Positions 1-11,088 are shown, numbered from the stretch's first letter. The stretch: DNA of 64,000 nucleotides from Macrolepiota albuminosa (GCA_027475525.1 JAMWFC010000029.1:248001-312000); one strand, 5' to 3'. The notes: a model not told the origin generated them from the letters alone. Numbers and translations: made by a program.

Positions 1-511
1 TGTCAATCTCAAGTCTCACCTTCTTCCAAGCCTCACCTCCTTCTAAACCAGGAAGCCAATAAACACAAGGTTATGTGCCAGGTCTAGGTGTGATTGAATG
101 TTATTCCAATCATCTCCCCTCTAAATTTCACTCATTTTCACACTTTCCTGCATTTATGCACCATAAAGGTGCCCTTCACCATGGTACTCATCTTGCAATT
201 GTTGCTGGAAGAGCTAAACATGAGAAAGTCCTCTCTGCAAGTGAAAAAGTGTTGACTGGCTCTAAAGTCTGCAAACATGACTTGTTCTGTATCTGCCACC
301 TCCTATAAAGGCTAAGAAAGCCAAGCACCAAGCCTTGGTGGTGTTATTAGTCAACATCACCATAGAGTTTGCCTATAGTGTCACAGTAGAGGCTGTTGCT
401 GCTGTGTTGGGGTTTGCCTTTCCTTCACCAGTTCAGGTACTGACTCTCTATTCTCCTGCCTTTCTGGAAACACTTGTCAATTGTGTGTCCTGTGCAGTCA
501 CAATTTGGATT
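1..511. other. AT-rich sequence without a recognisable gene
   Basis: No motif, conserved frame or terminal repeat is recognisable. Short frames are present, but their codon use and residue make-up do not look like protein. It is probably old repeat debris, ending where an R1 repeat begins. Confidence 0.4.
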
Positions 512-1011
512 TGTATAAGGGTGACCTCTGGAGGCTATGGCTTAGTTGCACAGCTGGCAAAGAGAGATCCAAAGTGTATTAAAATATATACTGACAATAT
601 CATGACAACTACTCATCTGGCAGAGGGAGATCTAAAGAGAACAAGTCCAGGGATTTCCTATGCCAAGTTGGATGCTTCTGGGGCCTCTGAAGCATGGAAA
701 ACAACTGTACAGTACAACAAAACCTTAAAAACTCAAAAATTGCCTACACAAATAATTGCACAAATAAGGGGCAAACTCTGGCAAACTCTGGCTTATGTAA
801 GCAGTCTGAAAGTGGTGCTGAGGGGCCCATACTTGTCTGAATGGTAGCTAAAGAACCAGAGCACCTCAAGGGCTAAGAATAGTACTAACAGATAGTGTTG
901 AAAAAATAGAAACAGTAAAATGAGATAATATCAGAAGAAATAAGAGAATGAATGAAAGAAGAGTGAAGAGATAAGGAGTGAAAGAAGGAAGAAATGAGGA
1001 GTCCCCTGATA
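512..1011 (+). repeat. R1 repeat copy a, solo-LTR-like, full length
   Basis: About 500 bp that begins TGTATAAGGGTGACC and ends CCCCTGATA, so the ends resemble LTR termini (TG...CA class, last base changed). The same sequence recurs at 11809-12325, 12356-12704 (reverse), 16488-16894, 44564-44987 (reverse), 49826-50197 and 54734-54859. No clean target-site duplication is visible. The 170-codon open frame at 335-847 runs through it and is not a gene. Its parent element is not identified in the window. Confidence 0.7.
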
Positions 1012-1318
1012 GTTTTGTCAGTCATTCTGAGTATCTAGTTCTAATATGACACTCTAATCATCAAGGCTGTTGCCTGAATACAGTTGGTTCTAATTTATGA
1101 CCAGATAGTCTATTATTGCCACAACAACCTTGGTTATCTTGGTTATTATTACAACACCCATTGCCTCTATTACCATGGCCATTACTGCCATAATCACTGT
1201 CATACAGATCTCTGTGTAGTTCTCTAGTTCTTGGCCAGAATTGTCAGTACATATCATACATAAGCATGACTTCTTCACACCTGTTGATAATCAACATACT
1301 TCAATTGTCTACTAAAGA
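1012..1318. other. Low-complexity debris with an Asn/Gly-rich minus-strand reading
   Basis: On the minus strand, 1090-1278 reads partly as Asn/Gly/Cys-rich sequence in one frame, reminiscent of a gag linker. It is too short and broken to assign. Nothing else is recognisable. Confidence 0.25.
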
Positions 1319-1580
1319 TACATGCCTCACAATACCTTTGTAACAAAGTTATAGATTATGAAAGCTTAATTGTTCACACCACACAGAATCAGACCAGTCT
1401 GATCTATTTAATATGTAGTTAAAAATAAAATATAAGCTGCCTAGTAAGCAGCATGTAATTAAATATTTTTGTTTTAATATAATATTATAAATAAAATTAT
1501 ATTATAATAAATATAATATAATCTCAACTATGTATACTAAATAAAAGCTATGTGGCTATATAGCTGTGGCCACATAGTGC
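1319..1580. repeat. R2 dispersed AT-rich repeat, copy a
   Basis: About 260 bp of very AT-rich sequence (runs of TAATATAA) that recurs with roughly 90 percent identity at 27992-28253. It ends in a palindrome-like CTATGTGGC...GCCACATAG segment near 1551-1579. There is no coding potential. The internal TA-rich core and the terminal palindrome suggest a small non-autonomous element or LTR fragment. Confidence 0.6.
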
Positions 1581-2590
1581 ACTCCACTACACATTTTTCA
1601 ATCAGACCAAATTATGATTTCAGAGTACTACAATTGTCAGGCCATCAGTAAGTTGGAAACAGAGGCTATGAGAGAGTCTTCAGGCTTCTGGAATGGATTG
1701 GCAGTCATGTTGTCTATATCATAGTTGAGGAGGTCATTCTTAGGTGCAGGCTTCTGGTGGCCCTGCCTAAAGCAGGAAGTTATTATAGTCCTGTAGCAGA
1801 GACAGTGTGAGAGTGGGGTCAATAGTTTGACTTATTATAGATTCTTTAGGCTCAGAAAAAGCCTTATTATTAGATGGATAGTGGCTTGTCCACAGTTCAT
1901 GGGCATAAATGTCTTGCCTAATGAGGAGGTACATTCCATTTTAGAATGCATCGTCAAAATCATGACAATTATCCTGCTGCTGCAGCAGCAGACATTGACA
2001 GTTGCCAATGATGGCCTTGTGCCATCTATTCTACTCAGTGAATGACTGGGGAGTCTCATACTGATTGAGGTATTGGGGCCTCTCATTGTCAATTTCTGCA
2101 GCTTTTCACTATATGTAGTTGGTAGTCAGTGAAGAACATGTGGGCCAAGAAAGTGACCCTATAGATATATATGTAGTTAGTCTAGCTGACCAGAATCTTG
2201 TTGTGAATAAGAGTGCATAACATGTCCAGATGGTGAAAATAGAGGAGAACTCCTCTGAGATGTTGACAGGCTGAGCCTCAAAAGTGGGTTCTCAGAATTG
2301 GAGGGACACAAATGGCTTCTCTGTAACTGCTTTCTAGTCAGTGATGGCCTCTTTGCAGAGATCTGGCTGCATGAATACATATACCAGGTGCCTACACACC
2401 ATGGACTTGGAGGGGTGGCTAGTACAAATAACATAAACAAGTGCAAACCCAAAAAGGCTGCATCAATAAATGTGCATGGCATAGTCTATGGCCAGACCAG
2501 TCTACATGTTGGGCATCCTAGGATGCCCATATAATAGGGCATAGGAGCCTGAATAGTCCAAAGCAAATGGCTGCTTTGAATCAGGGGGAT
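1581..2590. other. Unassigned AT-rich repeat debris up to el1
   Basis: Only short broken frames on both strands (for example 1835-2092 and 2177-2482, minus strand). None contains a motif that I recognise. The stretch is interrupted by el1 and continues at 11632, since the GGGAT target site is duplicated there. Confidence 0.3.
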
Positions 2591-2927
2591 TGTCATGACC
2601 CCTCCCCTCCGGGCCCACTCCGGGACACCTCCGGAACACCATCCGGGACCCTCCCTCCGACCCCACAGGACACGCCCCGCCATCACAACTGCCGACACCG
2701 CCATCATGCGCATCAAGGACTGCCATCAGCCGCCACCAGCCCCGATCAATGATCGGATCACACAACTCGCTCCCAGTCATCACGCATCACGCATCCCAAC
2801 CCCCTCCGTGCCAATTGATCGTGCACTCCACACGCGCGATCCAGGTATACAGTCCCTGCCCACTACTCAATGACTCCTGGAACCCATCCCAGACACCCCG
2901 GAACCCCGAGACCTGGTCCCGTAGTAC

Positions 2928-2969
2928 TTATAGCATAGTTCCCTGTTGTATTCGCCAGTCTTGATATTA
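2928..2969 (+). promoter_or_regulatory. el1 LTR core promoter and predicted 5' end of the RNA
   Basis: TTATAG at 2928-2933 lies 28 bp upstream of AGTCTTGATATTA (2957-2969). That 13-mer is the exact reverse complement of the 13 bases just after the LTR (3427-3439). A TATA box at this spacing supports 2957 as the transcript start, so the RNA's own 5' end could anneal to the primer-binding site. The start itself is inferred. Confidence 0.6.
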
Positions 2970-3100
2970 CACTGCTTATACTGTTTTCACTTGGTTACTT
3001 GAATTGTTGCGTGCCCTCTATTTGACTGGTACACGTTGACTGGCATGCTTGACTGGCACGCTTGAATACTCGCGTGCTCTAAGATTGGTATGCCCTTTGC

Positions 3101-3254
3101 GACTTTAATTTACTAACTTGGTCTCATCTTAGAACCTCCGGTTCACGACTCGACCCCCACCCGAACTCCCCAGCTGCGACTTTAATTTACTAACTTGGTC
3201 TCATCTTAGAACCTCCGGTTCACGACTCGACCCCCACCCGAACTCCCCAGCTAC
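3101..3254. repeat. 77-bp exact tandem duplication in the el1 5' LTR
   Basis: Copies start at 3101 and 3178 and are identical. The 3' LTR and the unduplicated part of the el2 LTR hold one copy. Probable assembly join. Confidence 0.75.
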
Positions 3255-3426
3255 CTACCCCCCAAAACCCCCGGACCAAGTCCCCTCTCCCGGGACTCCC
3301 CTGTCCACGTCTTGAACCCCGGAGTCCTAGCCCCGGAGTTCCAGACACCCGAGTATCCGTGGGTCAAGTCCGCATTGTAAGGGCGATTGCTTTCCCGGAA
3401 AGCCCCCGACTCAGCGGAACCTGACA

Positions 3427-3439
3427 TAATATCAAGACT
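3427..3439 (+). promoter_or_regulatory. el1 primer-binding site, self-priming type
   Basis: TAATATCAAGACT directly abuts the LTR end with no gap. It is perfectly complementary to LTR bases 2957-2969. It does not begin with the TGG expected for a tRNA-primed site. This is the arrangement known for Tf1/sushi-type elements. Confidence 0.65.
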
Positions 3440-4530
3440 CCCTCCTTACACCGTTCTTGATGGCTACGTATACTCACACTTACTACCCCACAGGATACCA
3501 GACCGACCCCTACGGGCGCCTGGTACCCGAGCACTATTCCGCACAGACCCCCCGCCCCGTCTATCCACCCCTCCCATACGAACCTCCCTACCTCCACCGC
3601 CACTGGGCCCCCAACCCATCTCTCTATGATCTGGGGCCCTCAGCCAGCTGGGCCCCTCCGCCCAACTTAGCCATGGCACGACCCGTGGAGGTCCCCTCGT
3701 ACCGGAGCATCCCCGGGGGCCTGCCGGAGACCCCGCCAGTACCCAGTGGGCCTTGCCCGATTCCCCCCAGCGAGGGCCCCTTTGCACCCACCCTCTACTA
3801 CGGCTACCAGCGCCCCGTTCCCCAACCCTGAGAGCCCCGAGGACCCTCCTACCCCGACTACCCCCCTCGTCACTACCTGGCCGCCGCTCCACCCGCTCGA
3901 ACCCCTCCCTCGCCAATGGGGCGACAATGCCTCAAGGAGTATGAACGGCAACAGGACAAAGTACTCCGCTCACTCAGGATTACGCCGGAGGACTTCGCTC
4001 AACGGACAAGGGTGCTGCTCACGGAGTTCGGGCACGACGACTTCGAAGGCACTCCGGAGGAATGGGCTCATTGCTTGGTCGAATTCGGGGATCGCCTCAC
4101 ACAAGGAGAACTACCGGAGCAAACTATGGTAAAGTATAGGTGCAATACAATCCTCCGAAAAGAATTGCAGCAGCTGCTTGATGAAGTCCACGCGTCCCCC
4201 TGCCCTCGACCCCTCAACGACCCCGCAGACCCAGGTCGCTCGATTCACGTTCGACGGGAACCCCCGGAGCCGGCCCCAGCAGCTCCGACAGCCCCCACGG
4301 ACTCCACTCTGGAGCAACAACAACGGGAAGAGCGACAAAACGCCTCAGCCATATTGCGGTCCCTCAACCCGACTGAAGGCCTCTTCGATCAACCCGCTGC
4401 CCGCACGGTAGGCTTGTCAACTCGCTGTAGAGCTAACTCCGTTCCTAGCACCTTCGAGACCTGGGGACAGCCCCAGAGACCCCTGGAACCGCTCCCGTGG
4501 ATAGACAACGCCCGACCCCCGGCCCCGGCG

Positions 4531-4684
4531 AACCCCGGTAGACCCTGCGCGGACACCCCTAGCACGGACAACACGCTGTGCTACATCGACGAGCTCACGC
4601 CCCGGCGAACCCCGGTAGACCCTGCGCGGACACCCCTAGCACGGACAACACGCTGTGCTACATCGACGAGCTCACGCATGGCAA
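4531..4684. repeat. 77-bp exact tandem duplication in el1 gag
   Basis: Copies at 4531 and 4608. Followed by a 40-bp direct repeat (4671/4711); 77+40=117 restores the reading frame. Confidence 0.7.
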
Positions 4685-5697
4685 CAACGAACCACATCCT
4701 GCACCCGGAGCTCACGCATGGCAACAACGAACCACGTCCCGTGCCCGTGCCCGTTCCGGTACCGCCCCCTACGTCAGCCCTGGCCCCTCCGGAACACAAC
4801 TTCCGCCGCGACCCCCCGCCCCACTTCGATCTGCGGAACCCCCCACGGCCTCCGATGCAAGCGCGACTTTCCCAGGTTGAACGTCCCCCACGCAACCCGG
4901 CACCCGACCCGGCACCTGGCCCCCCTCAGATCGACCCGACATCACCAAATCCTCCCCGACCACCTCCGCCACCTCCGGCTGAACCTCAAGGACGACCCCC
5001 AGGCCCCCCACCTCCGCCAGTCCCTGCGTGGAGACCTGGGCCTCCCCCTGGCAGGAACGAACCCCCCTGGGACAACGGACCTCCCGGGCGCAGACCTCCA
5101 GGTGAGCCACCCGGAGGAGGCCCTCCAGGCAGGTGGGGTCCCACCCTCGGTGCTTTTCCTCCACAAGGAGGGGGGGGTAATCATTACTACTACTACTACA
5201 ATGCTGGCCCTCCCCCCCGCAACACTGCTGGACCGGACGACGCTCGCGATGCCCTCACCCGTGAAGGACATCTGGACATTCAGAAACCCGATGCATTCAT
5301 GGGCCGGGACCCCCAAAAATGGCGTACATTCCTCACTCAGTGTCTCAATACGTTTCAGGCGAAACCACAACCACTCACGTTTCAGGTTGACAGCTCCTGG
5401 GTGGCCTTCGCCGCCTCGTACCTCCAGGGGATCGCCTTCGACCACTACACAGCGCTCATCCAATTCGACCCCAACAACCTGGCACTCTCCCACTGGCAGG
5501 CCTTCGTCAACGAATTCTCCAGGAAATTCAGGATCTACGACACCGTGGCCGAGGCCGAGGACAACCTCTTCAACCTCTGGATGTGCTCTGAAGAACGATT
5601 CACTACCTTCATCGTACGTTTTGAAAAGGAAGCTTACGAGACAGGTTGGAACTACAGCGCCCTCCAGTACGCCCTCCGCCGTGCCCTGCCGCAACGT

Positions 5698-5851
5698 ATC
5701 AAGGACGTCCTCCGACTCGCCCCAAAACAACCCTTCTACGACGGATACAAGGCCCTCGTCATGCAGATCGACCAATCAAGGACGTCCTCCGACTCGCCCC
5801 AAAACAACCCTTCTACGACGGATACAAGGCCCTCGTCATGCAGATCGACCA
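5698..5851. repeat. 77-bp exact tandem duplication in el1 gag
   Basis: Copies at 5698 and 5775. It breaks the capsid-domain frame, and the homologous region of el2 (20127 onward) is single copy. Confidence 0.75.
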
Positions 5852-5976
5852 ATGCTACTGGGAAGACCGCAGCGAGTACTCGAACTCCCGACCCCCCTGT
5901 ACAAGGCCCTCGTCATGCAGATCGACCAATGCTACTGGGAAGACCGCAGCGAGTACTCGAACTCCCGACCCCCCTG
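5823..5976. repeat. 77-bp exact tandem duplication in el1 gag
   Basis: Copies at 5823 and 5900, overlapping the end of the preceding duplication. Single copy in el2. Confidence 0.75.
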
Positions 5977-6457
5977 GAACCCTAGGGGAGAACCCCCTTG
6001 GCCCTCCGGCGAAACCCCCAACCCTCAAAGTCGAAACCCCGGTTCCCCCACGTTCCCTGGCGGCCAGCCCCCGGTGAGTCACAGCCCGCCCAATGCTAAC
6101 CCCAGCAGCGGCGTCCGCCCCCAGGCCCAACTCAACGCCGCCGTGGCTGCCCACGACCCGGGCGACGCGCCAAGCCCCGAGGAATCTCTGGAAGACCCCG
6201 AAGACTTTGACTTCGACGACGAATGGGACAAGGAGGCCCTCCGGGCCAACCGGCTTCAAAAGAAGGGACGACCCTGGATCAAAGTCCCGACGGATGTGCA
6301 GGAACGACGGAGAAGGGAGGGTGTCTGCATACTCTGTGGTAAGAAAGACCATTTCATCTCTGAGTGCCCCAAACGACAGTTCATGGGACGTGCCACCTGG
6401 ACCTTTGAAGGGGAGGACGCCACCTACGAGTATTCGGAAAACGACCTGGCAATTTAG

Positions 6458-7696
6458 ACCCGGAAGATGCCCTAAATCGCGGAATTGACCCCGACGTCTT
6501 CTCCGCCCCAGTCTCACATCTTTGCTCTACGACACTCATACAGGACACCCTCACGGCTTACCTACCCTCCCACTCCTCGCACTCCCTCCTCCTCAAAACC
6601 CGCCTCAGACACTCATACAGGACACCCTCACGGCTTACCTACCCTCCCACTCCTCGCACTCCCTCCTCCTCAAAACCCGCCTCACCCCCTCTGGAACCCC
6701 CTCAACACCCTCGTTGACAGTGGCGCCACCGACAACTTCATCGATGAAGCATGGTCTACCTTCGCCCCGGAACCCGCCCAGCGACTCCCGGTCCCGGTAC
6801 GGCTCTGCCTCTTCGACGGAGACGCCTCTACGGCAGGGGACATCACTCATTTTGTGCGTATGCCCGTTACTTTCGCCAACGGACAGACTCACACCCTCCG
6901 GATGTTGATAACCAAACTCCACCCTTCCGCACCCCTGGTTCTAGGGCTCCCGTGGCTCCGAGACACCAACCCCCGCATCGATTGGCGACATCTTACCCTC
7001 CGCCTGACCCGGGACCCGACGCCCGACAACCAGCAACTCCCCTTCAACATCCCCCACTCCCCAAACCCTACCCCGAAGGACGGGCCTCCACCACCCCCCG
7101 GGCTCCAGTCCCGCTCGTCCCGATCCTTCGTCATCAATGCCAGGCTGGACGGCGCCCCAGGACCCATATCGGCCCTCATCGACAGCGGGGCCACCAGAGT
7201 TTTCATCAGCAACACTCTCAACCTCCCCCACAACCTCCTCGACCAGCCCCTCCGCCTGCAACGCCTTGATGGCACCTCCTCCTCTTCCGGCCCCATCCAG
7301 AGGTCTCACTCGGGACGCGTAACCCTGGACAACGACTACAAGTTCACCTCCGACTTCCTGGTCATGCGACTTCACGAATCGACTCTGATGGTGCTGGGAC
7401 TACCCTGGCTGCACGACACAAACTCCGACATCGATTGGAAGACGCTCACTATGACCTTCCTGGGACCTGAAGACCACCCCTCGACCGCTGTGCACCTCTG
7501 GGCCCTAGGAAGCGACCCGACGCCCGACACCCCCGGGACGACTGCCGTGCCCCCATGCATGCACCACCCGCGCCTGTCTGAGACTGCAAGGCCCCCGATC
7601 GACCCCCAAACATTCCTTGGAACAAGTACAAAGGGCCAAACTACCCCTGCCGGTCTCAGACACACGTCACACCCGCTCCGACCAATGCTCCCGTGA
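6458..7696 (+). pseudogene. el1 pol N-terminal part: two tandem retropepsin domains
   Basis: Pol is read in the -1 frame relative to gag, overlapping its TAG. Two aspartic-protease domains follow each other. The first has [12 protein letters not shown] near 6710-6750 and a closing [16 protein letters not shown] near 6941-6985. The second has [13 protein letters not shown] near 7173-7212 and closes with VLGLPWLHDTNSDIDW near 7390-7437. Both have a DSGA active-site motif and the hydrophobic LGLPWL end. A 77-bp duplication (6531/6608) shifts the frame upstream of the first domain. Retropepsins cleave Gag-Pol, and one domain is the usual number. Confidence 0.75.
6531..6684. repeat. 77-bp exact tandem duplication at the start of el1 pol
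   Basis: Copies at 6531 and 6608. Single copy in el2 (20810 onward). Confidence 0.75.
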
Positions 7697-8961
7697 CCCC
7701 AATCGACCCAAGCGCACTCGACATTAGGATCATTGGGGCCACCCCCTTCGCCCACCTCATGAGGGATGGAACTCCCATGTTTCAGCTACACACCTCGCCC
7801 TCTCTCCCGAAAGAACATCTACGAGGAGACGCTATTCCCCCGGAAAAGAAAACCAAGGAGCAAATCCTCTGAGAAGTAGTTCCTCCGGAGTATCACGAGT
7901 TCGCTGACGTATTCTCCGAAGGAGACGCCAAGGAGATCCCCCCTCACCGCCCCTATGATCACACCATCGACTTCGAGGAAGGAGCCACCCCCCCTTTCGG
8001 CAAGGTATACAACATGTCAGAGGTCGAACTCCAGGCCCTCAAGGACTACCTCGACGAAATGCTCAGTGAGGGATTCATCTGACCCTCCGTCTCCGCCGAT
8101 GGAGCCCCGGTTCTATTTGCCAAGAAGAAGGACGGCTCGCTCCGACTCTGTGTCAACTACCGGGGACTCAATAAGATCACCAAGAAGAACCGCTACCCGC
8201 TCCTGCTCATCGGTGATCTGGTCGACCAACTCCGCAGTGCCAAGGTCTACACGAAAATTGACCTCTGCTCCGGTTACAACAACGTCCGCATTGCCCCAGG
8301 ACACGAGTGGAAAACTGCGTTCCGCACGCAGTATGGTCTGTTTGAGTACCTTGTAATGCCCTTCGGAATGACTAACTCCCCCGCCACGTTCCAATACTTC
8401 ATGAACGACATTTTCCACGACATGAGCGACGTCTTCGTGATTGTCTACCTGGACGACATCCTCATTTATTCCGACTCACCGGAGGACCACCAGAAACATG
8501 TCCGGCAAGTCCTCAAACGCCTCCGGGAGCACAACCTCCATGCCAAGCCCGAGAAGTGTTCATTCCATACGGAAGAGGTTGAGTATTTTGGTGTCATAGT
8601 ATTCCCGAATGGCGTTTGCATGGACCCCCACAAGGTCAAGGCCATCGTCAACTGGCCGCAGCCCCGGAACGTCAAGAAAGTACAATCCTTCTTGGGTTTC
8701 GCTAACTTCTACCGGAGGTTCATAGATAACTACTCTGGTATCACGAAACTCCTCAACCGGCTCACGCACAAGAACGTTGCCTGGAACTGGGACAGTAAGT
8801 GCCAGAGTGTCTTTAACCTGCTCAAGGAGGCTTTCACGGCCGCCCCCGTACTCCAGCACTACGACCCGGCCCTGCCGATTATCCTGGAGTGCGATGCCTC
8901 CGACTATGCCATCGCCGGGATTTTCTCGCAGATGGAACCGCCCGGGACGACTCGGAGCTAA
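7697..8961 (+). pseudogene. el1 reverse transcriptase
   Basis: Encodes the linker and RT of a Ty3/gypsy polymerase. The RT core is read at about 7980-8720, with [18 protein letters not shown] near 8118-8170 and the catalytic YLDDILIY near 8447-8470. In-frame TGA stops at 7870-7872 and 8080-8082 each correspond to CGA (Arg) in el2, so both are CpG transitions. Downstream the frame reaches the first RNase H motif (ECDASDYAIAGIF, near 8887-8925). It then jumps at about 8945 to the sequence that follows RNase H in el2, a deletion of roughly 0.6 kb. Not functional as it stands. Confidence 0.85.
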
Positions 8962-9547
8962 GCTGGATGCCCTCACCCGTTGACCGGATGTCTATCCCAA
9001 GAAGTTGTTTGAGGCGGAACGCAATGTGTTCAATCATCACGTGGGTACTGATCTTAAACGATGAAGGGACCCTGAGCCAGATCCACCGCGCCCCCCGAGA
9101 CAAGTACTTCACCGACCACGACCCCCGCAACCCTCCCGACAGAACCGACCAGGACCCCGCCTTCTTCTTGTCCCCCAACGAAAAACTCCTCCTCTGGAAC
9201 GGCCGCATCTACGTCCTGGATCACACCCGACTCCGCTACGACGTCCTTTGTCAACACCACGACCATAAGCTCCGGGGACACCCTGGAATACGTAAGACCC
9301 TCCAGCTTATCTCCCGGACTTACTTTTGCAACACCACGACCATAAGCTCCGGGGACACCCTGGAATACGTAAGACCCTCCAGCTTATCTCCCGGACTTAC
9401 TTTTGGCCAGAGTTGAAGAAGGATGTGACCCGCTACATTCAATCATGCGAACCCTGCCTCCGGGCCAAGGTCCCCTGACACCGACCATACGGACTCCTGA
9501 AACTCCTGCTGGTCGGACGACGCCCCTGGTCCTCCATATCCCTGGAC
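8962..9547 (+). pseudogene. el1 integrase N-terminal remnant
   Basis: Aligns by eye with el2 23590-24123. It contains the inter-domain linker (DKYFTDHDPRNPPD, near 9100) and the HHCC zinc-binding region (HHDHKLRGHPGIRKTLQLIS near 9257; CEPCLRAK near 9448). A 77-bp duplication (9252/9329) interrupts it. TGA at 9476-9478 is CGA in el2. After the first bases of the catalytic core (SLD, near 9547) the sequence passes straight into the 3' part of the antisense gene. The rest of integrase and the chromodomain are therefore deleted. Confidence 0.75.
9252..9405. repeat. 77-bp exact tandem duplication in el1 integrase remnant
   Basis: Copies at 9252 and 9329. Single copy in el2. Confidence 0.75.
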
Positions 9548-9549
9548 AG

Positions 9550-10975
9550 AGCTGACAATGCTCCCGAGCCCAGCCTGGGGATATCAGTACCGACCCAACC
9601 ACGAGAAAAGGAGTACTCACTAACAGAGGCCATACACCCAATTACCACATCCCGGCGCAGAACCTCGACCAACCCCGGAGGGTCTTGCCCAGGGAGCCCA
9701 ACCCCTTGCTCCAGCCTGGCCCCCATGGCGTCCAGCCGGGCCTCGGCCTCCCTCCGTGCCATCCTCGCCTCCCCCAACTCCCGGAGGGCCACCTCGCGAT
9801 CCTCCTCCAACCCCCGCTGGAGCGCTGCCTCCTCCCTCACCCCCTCCTCACATTCCTCCCTCTCCCGGTCTGCCTGCTCCAAACGCGCCTGCAGTTCCCT
9901 CACCTCGGCGCTCAACGGTCGCCCAGATAGTGGGTAGAATACCGCCGGGGAAACGTGTGCTGGGGAGGCCGGGAATGGGGTCTGCACGGGCAGACGCGCC
10001 CTCTTGGAGGGGCCCAGGGAGGGACTGGGCGACGCCTGCCGCTTCCCCTTGTCCAGGTGCCCCCCCTGCCCCTGGGTGCCGGACTGAGGAGCCCGGCACG
10101 TGATCAGCACCACAGGCCGGCCCCGGCCTCCCACCCAGGCGACCTCCCGCTGGGCGCCTCCACAGGCGCTGCGGGCACCCTCCCTACCGGCTCCACCACC
10201 TCCCCCACCGGCTCCGCCACCCAGTCCCACTCCTCGACCCCCATCCTCCGGGTAACCTCCCCTAGCGGCCATCCCTGCTTCTGGGCGACACAACACGCCT
10301 TCCACAGCGCCAACACGGAACAACGTTCGTGGTTGAGGCGGCAAGCCTCACACACAGCCATATCCCGGCGGGACGAGGGGCCCGGAACTTCGAACAAGCA
10401 AAGCACGCCTCGACGAGCGCAGTGCAAGCACTACACCGGAGTCAGCAAGAAGGATCAGAGGTAGGAAAACGACTCACCGGTCCGTTGTTCATGCACCAGG
10501 TGTGGGTAGGCAGACCCCGGAGCCTCTCCAGGGCCTCCACAAACAGATCCTGTGTCGCGTCCGCCCACGCAACGTGTTGACTCTCCGGGACCTCCGACAC
10601 GGTCCCTATCTCCATCCCGGAACGACGAAAGCGGGGGGCAGGCAGTCTAGGACGGGGAGGGGGCTGTGGACGGGGAGGGCGGACAGTCATGCACGCGAAG
10701 GTCGGCGCAGGGCAACTGGAACCCGTCCTGGGAACGGACTCCGGGAGCCGGCTGGGACCCGCCTCCGGGGCAGTGGTGTTGTGTTGTTCTGAAAAAGGAA
10801 GGTCAGTAGCGACAAGCGAGCGGCGCAGTAACCACTCACGTTGTTGCATGAGCGCCGCCACATGCTCCCAGTCTTGGCGGGCTCGGTACCGCGCGTCCCG
10901 GGCTTCCCAGGCCATGAGGGGCGCGACCTCATTGGTTTGCGGGGGCGTCGGGGAATGGGTTGGCGTACGCGACAT
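9550..10975 (-). pseudogene. el1 antisense accessory gene, 3'-truncated
   Basis: Minus-strand gene homologous to the el2 gene at 25273-27056. The ATG is at 10975 (MSRTPTHSPTPPQTNEVAPL). Exon 1 is 10975-10840 (136 nt, the same length as in el2). Intron 1 is 10839-10789 (51 nt, GTGAGT...CTGAC...TTTCAG). Exon 2 runs to 10478, and intron 2 is 10477-10431 (47 nt, GTGAGT...GCTGAC...TGTAG). Exon 3 starts with the Cys cluster CLHCARRGVLC and CEACRLNHERC, then a basic segment (KGKRQASPSPSLGPSKRARL) and a coiled coil near 9700-9900. The frame is broken in exon 3 near 10110, and the C-terminus is lost in the deletion at 9547. Function unknown. Confidence 0.65.
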
Positions 10976-11088
10976 GTTTGAACTTGACGGTAAAATTTTT
11001 TTCGATACGTGGCAAGTCAGGTGCTGGATTCCACGGTCGAACCCCGGTCCGAACCACCGGCTACGCACACCTCGGAGGGTCTCGGCGC

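Larger units (their letters stand above)
2591..3426 (+). repeat. 5' LTR of el1
   Basis: 836 bp, TG...CA bounded and homologous to 11102-11631 and to the el2 LTRs. It includes a 77-bp exact tandem duplication (3101/3178), so the underlying LTR is about 759 bp. It contains the TATA box and predicted transcript start described separately. Confidence 0.9.
3460..6457 (+). pseudogene. el1 gag, broken
   Basis: Gag begins at the ATG at 3460 with a Tyr/Pro-rich N-terminus. It meets an in-frame TGA at 3829-3831, then continues in the same frame through an ATG at 3916. A charged helical segment (about 3930-4190) is followed by a very Pro-rich linker (about 4490-5210). The capsid-like retrotransposon gag domain is at about 5245-5775, containing PDAFMGRDPQKWRTFL. 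The zinc knuckle [14 protein letters not shown] (CX2CX4HX4C) is near 6330-6372, and the TAG stop is at 6455-6457. Tandem 77-bp duplications at 4531, 5698 and 5823 shift the frame. The first is compensated by a 40-bp repeat at 4671/4711. With the likely artefact copies collapsed, most of the frame is continuous. Confidence 0.8.

Noticed and set aside
335..847. 170-codon open frame at the left edge
   Set aside because: It runs from unassigned sequence into an R1 repeat. The repeat portion is found at many places and is not under coding constraint.
3101..3254. 77-bp tandem units as biological minisatellites or enhancer repeats of the LTR
   Set aside because: The same period occurs in unrelated sequences and is absent from sister LTRs. 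An assembly overlap is the simpler cause.
4581..5775. Long minus-strand frames opposite el1 gag (also 17791-20791 opposite el2 gag)
   Set aside because: High GC with strong codon-position bias opens the complementary frames. They have no motifs, and their boundaries follow the sense gene.
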